DNA of 6,755 nucleotides from JBHHYR01 sp046757585 (GTDB taxonomy: Bacteria > Desulfobacterota > Binatia > HRBIN30): assembly GCA_046757585.1 (NCBI GenBank), contig JBHHYR010000215.1:1-6755 (forward strand), in the 5' to 3' direction. This document shows positions 1 to 5,724 of the stretch, in pieces. A program made the position numbers and the translations under genes. Position 1 is the first letter of the stretch. Each line of letters opens with the position of its first letter. The notes beneath the pieces are model-generated. The model was not told the origin of the DNA. It made no database searches and saw only the letters and a list, made by a program, of their open reading frames with translations.

Positions 1-1083
1 GTAGAGCGGTTGAAGCGGGCGGGCGCGATCGTGGTCGGTAAGACCAACACACCCGAGTTCGGCTACACCGCGTTCACCACCAACCGTGTGTACGGCACCA
101 CCCGCAACCCGTGGAACCTCGAGCGAACGCCGGGCGGATCGAGCGGCGGCTCGTCCGCAGCGGTAGCGGGGGGACTCGTTGCACTGGCAACGGCATCGGA
201 CGGCGGCGGGTCGGTCCGTATTCCGGCCAGCTACACGGGGCTGTGCGGCCTCAAGCCCAGCCAGGGCCGCATCCCCTGGGGACCGGAAGAGATGCTGCGG
301 GGATCCGCCGCAATCGTCAGCGGCCCGCTGAGCCGCTGCGTATCTGACGCCGCCTTGTGGCTCGACGTCACGGTTGGCCCGCACCCCGCCGACCCCTTCT
401 CACTGCCGCATCCTGGTTACTCCTACCGGGACGTGCTGCCGCAGGTGCCGCAAGGGCTGCGCATCGGATACAGTGCAACGCTCGGATATGCGCGCACGGA
501 AAAGCAGGTGCAGCGTGAAGTCGAGGCGGCCTTGCGTGCACTTGAAGGTGCAGGGCATCGCGTGGAAGAAATCACCTGCAGCATGCCGGACGTCGTGTTG
601 GACTGGGTCCGCGTGATGGCGACAGAGGATCTTGGTTTCATTGCTCCTCGACTGCATGACGAAAGCTTGCTCGACCCCGGCTATCTTCCCGGCTTGGAAC
701 TCGCCCGCCAGACCACCGCAGCGAATCTTGGTCAAGCGCAGCGGGTGCGCATGCAGTTGGTGCGCGACCTGGCGCAGCTGTTCACGAAGTTCGACTTGCT
801 GGCGACACCGACGGTCCCAACCGTTGCCTTCGCGGCCGAAGGACCGTTACCATTCGAAGTCGACGGCAAGCCAGTGGAAACGCCAGGGGGTGGCATTGCG
901 TTTACGTACCCCTTCAACTTCTCCGGCCACCCGGCGATCTCGCTGCGCGCGGGGCTGAGTGACGAGCGTCTTCCGGCTGGTCTTCAACTGGTCGCGCCGC
1001 GCCTGCGCGAGGACCTGCTCCTCCAGGTCGCCTACCAGTACGAGCAACTGCGGCCGTGGGCTGACGCATGGCCGGCCTTGTAG
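1..1083 (+). CDS. Amidase-signature family hydrolase, 5'-truncated by window edge
   Basis: The product belongs to the amidase signature family, serine hydrolases that cleave amide bonds to a carboxylate plus ammonia or an amine. The reading frame is open from base 1 (V-E-R before the TTG at 10), so the true start lies outside the window and that TTG is internal. About 360 codons are present against a usual 450-500. Counting from the TTG, the glycine/serine signature GGSSGGS lies at residues 42-48 and [11 protein letters not shown] at 64-74. By family knowledge the cis-Ser is S44 and the nucleophile S68, the 24-residue spacing seen in FAAH and malonamidase. The catalytic Lys, normally in a VKD-like motif about 75 residues upstream of the cis-Ser, is off the edge. 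[14 protein letters not shown] segment follows. No signal sequence can be judged. The substrate is unknown: the family includes aryl, aliphatic, cyclic and peptide amidases. The gatCAB glutamyl-tRNA amidotransferase seems unlikely because no gatB or gatC is adjacent. Confidence 0.93.
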   Translation, partial: VERLKRAGAIVVGKTNTPEFGYTAFTTNRVYGTTRNPWNLERTPGGSSGGSSAAVAGGLVALATASDGGGSVRIPASYTGLCGLKPSQGRIPWGPEEMLRGSAAIVSGPLSRCVSDAALWLDVTVGPHPADPFSLPHPGYSYRDVLPQVPQGLRIGYSATLGYARTEKQVQREVEAALRALEGAGHRVEEITCSMPDVVLDWVRVMATEDLGFIAPRLHDESLLDPGYLPGLELARQTTAANLGQAQRVRMQLVRDLAQLFTKFDLLATPTVPTVAFAAEGPLPFEVDGKPVETPGGGIAFTYPFNFSGHPAISLRAGLSDERLPAGLQLVAPRLREDLLLQVAYQYEQLRPWADAWPAL

Positions 1084-1580
1084 ACAGCAAGCATCCCGCA
1101 GGGCTCGGCGACACGGCAGCCGGCAACCTGATCGACGTGGCGCGCTACCGGGTGATTTTCGGTGACTGCGATCCGATGCGCATCATGTACTACGGCAGCT
1201 ACTTCCGGCTGTTCGAGATTGGTCGGGCTGAGCTCTTCCGCAAGATCGGCCATCCGTTTCCGGCATACATCGCACGCGGCTTGTACCTAGGAGTCATCGA
1301 GACCGCGTGCCGTTACGTGCGGCCAGCTCGCTACGACGATGAACTGGTCATCCGTGCCGCAGTCACGGCAGTCGGCCGCGCACGTCTTGAGATCCGCTAC
1401 CGGCTCGTCCGACCCTCGGGCGAGCTTGTGGCGAGCGGATCCACGGTCCACGTGGTTCTCGACGAGGCCGGGCGGCCCCAGCGCATTCCGCCTGAGTTCA
1501 GGGAGGCGGCGGCCGCGCAGCATCGTGTCGCCTGCGGCTCGGACCCGAACCGGCTCCTGGGTAGCACAGCGCGAGAGTAA
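1068..1580 (+). CDS. 4-hydroxybenzoyl-CoA thioesterase-like hotdog-fold acyl-CoA thioesterase
   Basis: This is a probable cytoplasmic acyl-CoA thioesterase of the 4HBT/YbgC hotdog family, 170 aa, which hydrolyses a thioester to free CoA and acid. The signature FGDCDPMRIMYYGSYFR (residues 31-47) closely matches the FGDCDP-x-x-I-x-(Y/F) motif of Pseudomonas 4-hydroxybenzoyl-CoA thioesterase, whose catalytic Asp corresponds to D35 here. The following helix (FEIGRAELFR) and the beta strands with YDDELVIRAAV and LEIRYRLVR fit the fold. Family members are about 130-150 aa, so this one has a longer N-terminus and a polar tail. The ATG at 1068 overlaps the amidase stop by 16 nt and has no clear Shine-Dalgarno, which fits translational coupling. 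A GTG at 1137 would give a more typical N-terminus starting nine residues before the motif, so the start is uncertain. The substrate is not determined; the 4HBT-like motif hints at aromatic acyl-CoA but does not prove it. Confidence 0.88.
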   Translation: MAGLVDSKHPAGLGDTAAGNLIDVARYRVIFGDCDPMRIMYYGSYFRLFEIGRAELFRKIGHPFPAYIARGLYLGVIETACRYVRPARYDDELVIRAAVTAVGRARLEIRYRLVRPSGELVASGSTVHVVLDEAGRPQRIPPEFREAAAAQHRVACGSDPNRLLGSTARE

Positions 1581-1732
1581 GCGCCGACCACACGGGCGAT
1601 CCAGAGCACGTCCCGTCCGTGCGGACCGGTACTGACAACAGCTCAGATCGGACCGCAGGTGTTACCGAGTTGCCGCTCCGTGAGCTTGAAGTGGCAGGCC
1701 GCGCCGAACGGGTGCTGGTACACGTGTTGCGT

Positions 1733-1738
1733 GGGAAG
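1733..1738 (+). promoter_or_regulatory. Candidate ribosome binding site GGGAAG for the membrane protein
   Basis: GGGAAG lies 6 nt before the GTG at 1745 and is the main reason to prefer that start over the GTG at 1619, which has no purine-rich site at a usual distance. If the 1745 start is correct, bases 1581-1744 are a 164-nt intergenic stretch in which I see no RNA gene or convincing promoter. Confidence 0.4.
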
Positions 1739-1744
1739 CCGTGC

Positions 1745-2320
1745 GTGCTCCGGGAATCCGACGCGGTTCGCCGCAAACAGACGTTCGTCATCGGCCGCTA
1801 CGCTCTGATCCGCACCACGGGCGCGCTTTCCTTCATCGAAATCGCCAGGGAGGCCTCGCCCATACCGGTCGCGTTGCTGGTCATCGTGGCCCTCGCCTCG
1901 AACGTAGCCTTGAGCCAAGCATCGCCGTTCAGCTTCTTCGACGCGTGGATGCAAGCTCCCATCCTGGTCGCGGACACGGCGCTAATCGCCTTTGCCCTGC
2001 TCCTCACCCGGGCCAGCCAGGAATCGTTCTTTTTTTTCTTCTTCGTGTTGATCATGGCGGCGAAAGTGGAAAATCTGGTCCTGCTGGGCATCTCCGCCGG
2101 ACTCATCGGCTTCGCAAGCTTCCTCCTATCCACGCCCGTCCCTGGCTGGGCGTCGCCGACGCTCATGCGCGTACCCTTCCTGTTCGCCACCGGCCTCTTC
2201 TTCGGCTACGTCGTCCTCCCGGAACGGACGGGCGAGATGGCGCAACTCCATCGTCCAGCGTCGCGTTCCAAGCCGGCAGCGCTCAAACCGGCCGGTCAGA
2301 AAAGCGCGCCGCCGCAGTAG
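1745..2320 (+). CDS. Multi-pass membrane protein resembling a histidine-kinase sensor region, no kinase domain
   Basis: This is an integral membrane protein of about 191 aa with roughly five hydrophobic segments: IPVALLVIVALASNVAL, then APILVADTALIAFALLLT, a Phe-rich stretch (six consecutive Phe) running into VLIMAAKVENLVLLGI, a segment through LIGFASFLLS, and MRVPFLFATGLFFGYVVL. From memory, the pattern of an N-terminal Arg-Tyr helix, an ENLV segment, and S-P-x-L-x-R-x-PFLF before the last helix matches the membrane sensor half of some deltaproteobacterial/Rokubacteria-type histidine kinases. Those continue into coiled-coil, HisKA and ATPase domains. Here the protein ends in a Pro/Ala/Lys-rich tail (about 35 residues) with no H-box. 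I prefer the GTG at 1745 because GGGAAG lies 6 nt upstream and it sits near the expected N-terminus. A GTG at 1619 gives a 233-aa version with a polar 42-residue extension. The function is unknown; it may be a stand-alone sensor-like domain or a truncated kinase. Confidence 0.66.
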   Translation: MLRESDAVRRKQTFVIGRYALIRTTGALSFIEIAREASPIPVALLVIVALASNVALSQASPFSFFDAWMQAPILVADTALIAFALLLTRASQESFFFFFFVLIMAAKVENLVLLGISAGLIGFASFLLSTPVPGWASPTLMRVPFLFATGLFFGYVVLPERTGEMAQLHRPASRSKPAALKPAGQKSAPPQ

Positions 2321-2348
2321 CGCCGGCCAGTTTACCCTCTCGGCAGTG

Positions 2349-3758
2349 TCACTTTGACGTGGCGAGGCGCCGGACCCGGGCTCCGATGTCCTGCGGCGGC
2401 GGCGCGGGCGTGCCTGGCGCCACGGGGGCCTCCGCACTGCTGAGAAACAACTCCGCAAGGGCACGGATGTTCACGTCACGGTTGAAATCAGCCTTCACCT
2501 TGCGGTATCCGCCCATTCCCAACCGGCGGCGTTGGTCTTCGTCGCGCAGCAGCTCATCGAGGACAAGCGCCAGGGCCTGTGGATCATTCGCTCGCACCAG
2601 GCGGCCGCTCTCGCCGTCCGTGATGAGCTCGCCGATGCCCGAGATATCGGAGGCGACCACCGGCAGCTGCATCGCCATGGCCTCCGCTAACACGTTGGGA
2701 ATCACGTCTCGCTTGCCGGACTGCCCGAGAATCACGCTGGCCAGCACGAACACATCAGCTTCCTCGTACCGGCGGACCAGCTCGGCTTGCGGCAGTGGGC
2801 CGGTGAACTCTACCCGGTCGTCGATCCCTAGCTGCGTGGCCAGCTGTGCCAGACGGCCGCGCTGCGGTCCGTCACCAACGATTAGGCAACGGACCGGCCG
2901 TCTCAGTCTCGCGCACGCGCGCAGCAACACGTGATGTCCCTTGTACGGCTCGAGGCGGCCGCAGGTGACTACGCATGGCATCGTGTGCGGCGGTGGGCAC
3001 GCCCGCGGCCGGAACCGGTGCAGACTCACACCATGATAGTTGACTACGATACGGGGGCGCGAGGTCTGCCCCGCCAGTGACCGCAGGTGTGCCGCATTCA
3101 CCTGCGCACAGGTTACGACAAACTCTGCGGCATTGACTTTCGAGCGCAGCAGCCGGGGTACAATGTAGATGTCATACGCATGTGCCGTGAAGCTGAACGG
3201 CATGTCGAACAGCCAATGGATCACCAGCGCGACCGTCGTTGGGTAACTCGCCCAATGCGCATGGACGCGGTGGATCCCTCGGGCTTGTAGCTGCTGCCCC
3301 AGATAGACGGCGCGGGGCACCAGCCAGAGCGATTTCAGGAGAAAGAGCGACGCTGTGCGGTTGAAGCGGGCGCCGAGCACTTCACGGATCGTGCGCAGCC
3401 GTTCGGGCGCGTCGGGCGCGATACGGGTTGTCCGCCACTTCCGGCCGGCATGACGATCACGCCACCACTCGCGCACCACTTTGCCATAGACGCCCAGGTA
3501 GCGTCGCGGCCGGCGGAGCAGGGTTTTTAGGTTAGCGCCGAGCACCGCCCGCGACAGGGTCCATGGAAGGTAACGGACTTCCTTGGCGAGCGCAGCGCCT
3601 TCTGGTTGCTGCGTCCGGGCGCGCGGCCGCTTGATCGAATACAGCTCGATCGCCACACCATGCTGGCGCAGTTGCAGGACCTCCCAGAGTACAAAGGTTT
3701 GGTGCAACACCGGAAAGGCTGGGAAGAGAAATGCCGTGGGCTGTCGGTTCGCTGACAT
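2349..3758 (-). CDS. Family 4 (GT-B) glycosyltransferase, WcaL/AmsK-like subgroup
   Basis: This is a 469-aa retaining glycosyltransferase of the GT4 type, expected to move a sugar from a nucleotide-sugar donor to a lipid-linked or polysaccharide acceptor at the cytoplasmic membrane face. The N-terminal Rossmann domain opens with FLFPAFPVLHQTFVLWEV (residues 10-27), the P-x-x-x-x-TF-x-x-x-E pattern of colanic-acid and exopolysaccharide enzymes. HAHWAS (166-171) and SFTAHAYDIY (189-198) follow. The donor domain has CGRLEPYKGHH (266-276), with R268 and K273 the expected phosphate contacts, then LIVGDGP (292-298) and IPNVLAEAMA (353-362), with E359 the second Glu of the E-x7-E motif. The first is Asp351, as is common in this subgroup. 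It ends in a Pro/Ala-rich tail. The ATG at 3758 has AGGTG 8 nt upstream. It converges with the membrane protein (28-nt gap) and follows the oxidase cluster by 65 nt; a functional link to respiration is not evident. Donor and acceptor cannot be told. Confidence 0.93.
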   Translation of the reverse strand: MSANRQPTAFLFPAFPVLHQTFVLWEVLQLRQHGVAIELYSIKRPRARTQQPEGAALAKEVRYLPWTLSRAVLGANLKTLLRRPRRYLGVYGKVVREWWRDRHAGRKWRTTRIAPDAPERLRTIREVLGARFNRTASLFLLKSLWLVPRAVYLGQQLQARGIHRVHAHWASYPTTVALVIHWLFDMPFSFTAHAYDIYIVPRLLRSKVNAAEFVVTCAQVNAAHLRSLAGQTSRPRIVVNYHGVSLHRFRPRACPPPHTMPCVVTCGRLEPYKGHHVLLRACARLRRPVRCLIVGDGPQRGRLAQLATQLGIDDRVEFTGPLPQAELVRRYEEADVFVLASVILGQSGKRDVIPNVLAEAMAMQLPVVASDISGIGELITDGESGRLVRANDPQALALVLDELLRDEDQRRRLGMGGYRKVKADFNRDVNIRALAELFLSSAEAPVAPGTPAPPPQDIGARVRRLATSK

Positions 3759-3759
3759 G

Positions 3760-3805
3760 TCCGCCGCACCTGCCGCCTCGATAGCACGGGTACGCGTGCG
3801 GCGGA
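3760..3805 (-). promoter_or_regulatory. 10-bp perfect inverted repeat covering the glycosyltransferase leader and Shine-Dalgarno
   Basis: On the plus strand TCCGCCGCAC (3760-3769) is matched by GTGCGGCGGA (3796-3805), a perfect 10-bp inverted repeat around a 26-nt loop. It lies between the CPLC gene and the glycosyltransferase start at 3758. In the minus-strand transcript the downstream arm overlaps the AGGTG (3767-3771) that serves as the glycosyltransferase ribosome binding site, so the stem could hide it. A smaller, competing stem GCACG/CGTGC (3784-3788 with 3795-3799) lies inside the loop and shares bases with the large stem. No T-run follows, so it is not a canonical intrinsic terminator. 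Function is inferred only. Confidence 0.35.
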
Positions 3806-3823
3806 ACCGATCAGGCGCCGCGG

Positions 3824-4144
3824 TTACGAGGCCGCCGGCTCAATGCGGAGCGGGCCATCGCCGTTCCGTTCGCCGTTGCGTGCGCGGCGTCGCACGCGCC
3901 AGGCCACCGCCGCAACCACCCCAACGACCGCAAAGGGCAGCACCGAGAGCATGAGGGTGCTCAGGTAATAGGCGTTGGTGACCCGGCCGCTGGACGAACC
4001 GTAACACAGAGGACAGGCGCCAGCGGCGAGGGGGCTGGCGAGCAACACGGTCACCGTGCCGGCCAAAAATGGCCGTAGCGCCCACACGGCGATCTTCGCT
4101 CCGGGTACCTCCCGGATCATCTCAGTGTGGCAGAGGGGATCCAC
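3824..4144 (-). CDS. Small exported/membrane protein with CPLC motif, oxidase-cluster-associated, function unknown
   Basis: This is a 106-aa protein with an N-terminal hydrophobic segment (about residues 17-42, LRPFLAGTVTVLLASPLAAGA) that looks like a signal peptide or anchor. It is followed at once by CPLCYGSSSGR (C44 and C47), then a second hydrophobic helix (about 61-82, YLSTLMLSVLPFAVVGVVAAVAW) and a basic, hydrophilic tail. The CxxC should therefore sit on the outer face of the membrane, which suits metal or heme binding or a redox thiol, but I know of no tested function. A lipoprotein is less likely, because the residue three before the first Cys is Ala rather than Leu. The start chosen is GTG at 4144, with GGAGGA (4156-4161) 11 nt upstream; an ATG at 4120 would give 98 aa but lacks such a site. 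It lies 50 nt downstream of the second subunit III gene on the same strand, so it is probably the last member of the oxidase operon. Confidence 0.75.
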   Translation of the reverse strand: MDPLCHTEMIREVPGAKIAVWALRPFLAGTVTVLLASPLAAGACPLCYGSSSGRVTNAYYLSTLMLSVLPFAVVGVVAAVAWRVRRRARNGERNGDGPLRIEPAAS

Positions 4145-4194
4145 CGCCGAACCGGTCCTCCGTCATCAAAAAAGAGCTGGGCAACATGATCAGG

Positions 4195-4785
4195 CTACGC
4201 CAGGTACACGAGCGCATAGAGGATGGGCCAGACACCGACCACGAAGAACCAGTACAGCCGGCACGCTTCCACCGCACTATGGTTCTGGGCACTGTACCGG
4301 CCATACGTCGCGTGGCGTAGCACCGCGAGCAGCACGACGACGCCACCCAGCACGTGCAGGCCGTGGCAGCCGATGAGCGTGTAGAAGGTGGCGCCGTAGA
4401 CACCCGAGCTGACGTGCAACCCGTAATGGAGCAGCCGCAACCATTCCGTGCCCTGCACGGCAACGAAGACGACCCCGAGCAGGCCGGTCGCACCCAGCCA
4501 GCGCCGCAGCTCTCGGACGCGGTCTCCCCGGATCGCGAGCAGCGCCTGGCGCATCGTGTAGCCGCTGTAGAGCAAGACGAGCGTGTTCGCGGCGGTGACC
4601 GCGATCGGGAGCCGCGGCTGGTCTGGTGGCGGCCAGACGGCGCTGCAGGCGCGCAGCACCAGGAAGGCACTGATCAGTCCCGCGAAAAACATCGCCTCGG
4701 TGCCCAGAAAGATCAGCATACCCAGCACCGCGTTGGGCACCGCCGCCGGAGCACGGTGCTCGGGCAAGTGTGCTGACTCGATCAT
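4195..4785 (-). CDS. Second cytochrome c oxidase subunit III-like protein (CoxP-like paralogue)
   Basis: This is a 196-aa integral membrane protein of the heme-copper oxidase subunit III family with about five helices. It keeps FLGTEAMFFAGL (26-37), where E30 is the conserved helix-III glutamate, then NTLVLLYSGYTM, a QGTEW segment with E114, and GCHGLHVLGG (139-148). The usual C-terminal motif Y-W-H-F-V-D is changed to YWFFVVGVW (178-186), so the conserved His and Asp are Phe180 and Val183. The frame stays open upstream to 5049, but that extension is Gly/Arg-rich shadow sequence inside the subunit IV gene. The ATG at 4785 (MIESAHLPEH) leaves a 23-nt gap and starts just before the first helix. 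It shares the operon with a canonical subunit III, so it probably occupies a second subunit III-type position or forms a divided subunit III/IV module, as I recall for coxMNOP clusters. A ctaE duplicate is the alternative reading. Confidence 0.88.
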   Translation of the reverse strand: MIESAHLPEHRAPAAVPNAVLGMLIFLGTEAMFFAGLISAFLVLRACSAVWPPPDQPRLPIAVTAANTLVLLYSGYTMRQALLAIRGDRVRELRRWLGATGLLGVVFVAVQGTEWLRLLHYGLHVSSGVYGATFYTLIGCHGLHVLGGVVVLLAVLRHATYGRYSAQNHSAVEACRLYWFFVVGVWPILYALVYLA

Positions 4786-4808
4786 TATCGCGGGCTCGTC
4801 TCCCCGCG

Positions 4809-5090
4809 TCACGGCCGGAAGGCGATGTCCGGTAACAATGTCAGCGCCATGCCAATCGCCAAGAGTACGGGGATCCCGACCATCGCGTAGAGCATCAGGG
4901 GCACCTCGCGCAGGTGCATATAGTGCCGCACTACCAGTACGGCCTTCACCGCCGCGACCGCGAACACCAGCACGACCGCCGTTGCCTTCGAAAGCGGCAC
5001 GGCGAACACGGCCACCCCGATGCCCAGTAACACCACCAGCCACACCCAAACAGTGAGGTACCCAACCGGAGCTTTCTGAACTGCATTCAT
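4809..5090 (-). CDS. Cytochrome c oxidase subunit IV (prokaryotic COX4/CyoD-type)
   Basis: This is a 93-aa protein with three predicted helices: about residues 11-31 (YLTVWVWLVVLLGIGVAVFAV), 37-55, and 66-87. The diagnostic segment is VKAVLVVRHYMHLRE (48-62), the K-A-x-L-V-x-x-x-(F/Y)MHLR pattern of the prokaryotic subunit IV family (CtaF/CyoD-like), which stabilises the core oxidase. Length is normal for the family. The frame is open upstream to 5240 inside the subunit III gene, but that extension is Cys/Ser-rich shadow. Two ATGs are plausible. The one at 5102 has GAGGAG only 1 nt before it, too close to serve. The ATG at 5090 has that GAGGAG 13 nt away, or the GAGAA of the intervening codons 7 nt away, and I choose it. 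It sits between the two subunit III genes (37 nt after one, 23 nt before the other), which supports a single operon. Confidence 0.9.
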   Translation of the reverse strand: MNAVQKAPVGYLTVWVWLVVLLGIGVAVFAVPLSKATAVVLVFAVAAVKAVLVVRHYMHLREVPLMLYAMVGIPVLLAIGMALTLLPDIAFRP

Positions 5091-5127
5091 CGTGTTTCTC
5101 ATTCTCCTCGGGAACAGTCCCACCCCA

Positions 5128-5724
5128 TCATGACAGGTACAACAACGGAAACAGAAAGATCCACACCACATCGACGAAGTGCCAGTAGAGACCGGCGTAC
5201 TCGACCCGCTGTTGGATGCGCGGCCAGGTACGACTGCCAACCATCATGCAGAGCAGGACGTTGGCGACGATGCCGGCCAGGACGTGGAGGCCGTGCAAGC
5301 CGGTCATGGCGTAGTAGAACGACCAGAACAGCCCGCTCGCCGGCGTCAAGCCGTGCGCCAGTTCCCCAGTGTACTCGTAGCCCTTGATGCCGAGAAACGT
5401 GCATCCCAACAGCACCGTCAGCAGCAGGAAGGTCCGCGTGCGGCCCGGCTGCTCGGCTTCGACCGCCGCATGCGCCTCGACGATGGTCAGGCTGCTCGTG
5501 AGCAGCACCAACGTGTTGATCGCCGCCAGGGACGTGTTGACGTGGGCGCGTTCGACCGCCCAGCCCCCTGCGGCGATCCGGGACAAGATGTACGAACCGA
5601 TCAAGCCGCCGAAGACCATGATTTCGGAGGCGAGAAACCACCACATGCCGACCCGGCCGAGCGGCAAGCGGGTGAAGTCCCGGCTCGCCACCCGCGGCCG
5701 CTCGACGACAGAGATCACGCTCAT
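5128..5724 (-). CDS. ctaE: Cytochrome c oxidase subunit III
   Basis: This is a canonical 198-aa heme-copper oxidase subunit III, a core membrane subunit without redox centres that supports the proton uptake path and turnover stability. Landmarks are [18 protein letters not shown] (24-41), with E34 the conserved glutamate, [11 protein letters not shown] (70-80), GIKGYEY (112-118, E117), [11 protein letters not shown] (141-151) and the intact [10 protein letters not shown] (179-188), with H182 and D185. It lacks the two N-terminal helices of the long mitochondrial-type subunit III, giving the five-helix form usual in caa3 and quinol-type enzymes. The ATG at 5724 overlaps the stop of subunit I as ATGA, with GAGAGG 6 nt upstream, a strong sign of translational coupling and equal expression with subunit I. 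An out-of-frame 210-codon ORF over the same stretch is an artefact. The symbol is generic; in alternative oxidase clusters the gene is called coxO. Confidence 0.95.
   Translation of the reverse strand: MSVISVVERPRVASRDFTRLPLGRVGMWWFLASEIMVFGGLIGSYILSRIAAGGWAVERAHVNTSLAAINTLVLLTSSLTIVEAHAAVEAEQPGRTRTFLLLTVLLGCTFLGIKGYEYTGELAHGLTPASGLFWSFYYAMTGLHGLHVLAGIVANVLLCMMVGSRTWPRIQQRVEYAGLYWHFVDVVWIFLFPLLYLS

Noticed and set aside
1..1083. GatA subunit of the glutamyl-tRNA amidotransferase
   Set aside because: No gatB or gatC is nearby, and the [12 protein letters not shown] variant is typical of general amidases. It cannot be fully excluded without the N-terminus.
1498..1954. Minus-strand ORFs opposite the thioesterase end and the membrane protein start
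   Set aside because: They are Ser/Thr/Arg-rich without recognisable motifs and lie antisense to better-supported genes. I considered a gene remnant in 1619-1790 but could not support one.
2287..2296. Palindrome ACCGGCCGGT near the end of the membrane protein gene
   Set aside because: It is short, has no loop or T-run, and is expected by chance at this composition.
1741..2934. A 397-codon open frame on the plus strand crossing the membrane protein and the glycosyltransferase
   Set aside because: Its product is Arg/Ser/Pro-rich low-complexity sequence with no motif, and it overlaps two genes with clear family features. Long stop-free shadow frames are expected at this GC content.
3357..3372. 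A 16-bp exact direct match (GCGGTTGAAGCGGGCG) to bases 6-21
   Set aside because: Both copies lie within unrelated coding sequence (amidase sense, glycosyltransferase antisense), with no wider similarity, so chance in GC-rich DNA is the simplest explanation.
4166..4197. Possible terminator between the second subunit III and the CPLC gene: weak bulged stem followed by six T on the minus strand
   Set aside because: The stem is only about five pairs (CAGGCT region 4191-4196 with 4175-4179) with a bulge and an 11-nt loop, too weak to call. At most it could cause partial termination.
4786..5049. N-terminal extension of the second subunit III-like gene up to 5049
   Set aside because: The 88 extra residues are Gly/Arg-rich, carry no helix and lie within the subunit IV coding region in another frame. 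The ATG at 4785 fits the family.
5091..5240. N-terminal extension of the subunit IV gene up to 5240
   Set aside because: It is Cys/Ser-rich out-of-frame sequence inside subunit III. Family members begin just before the first helix.
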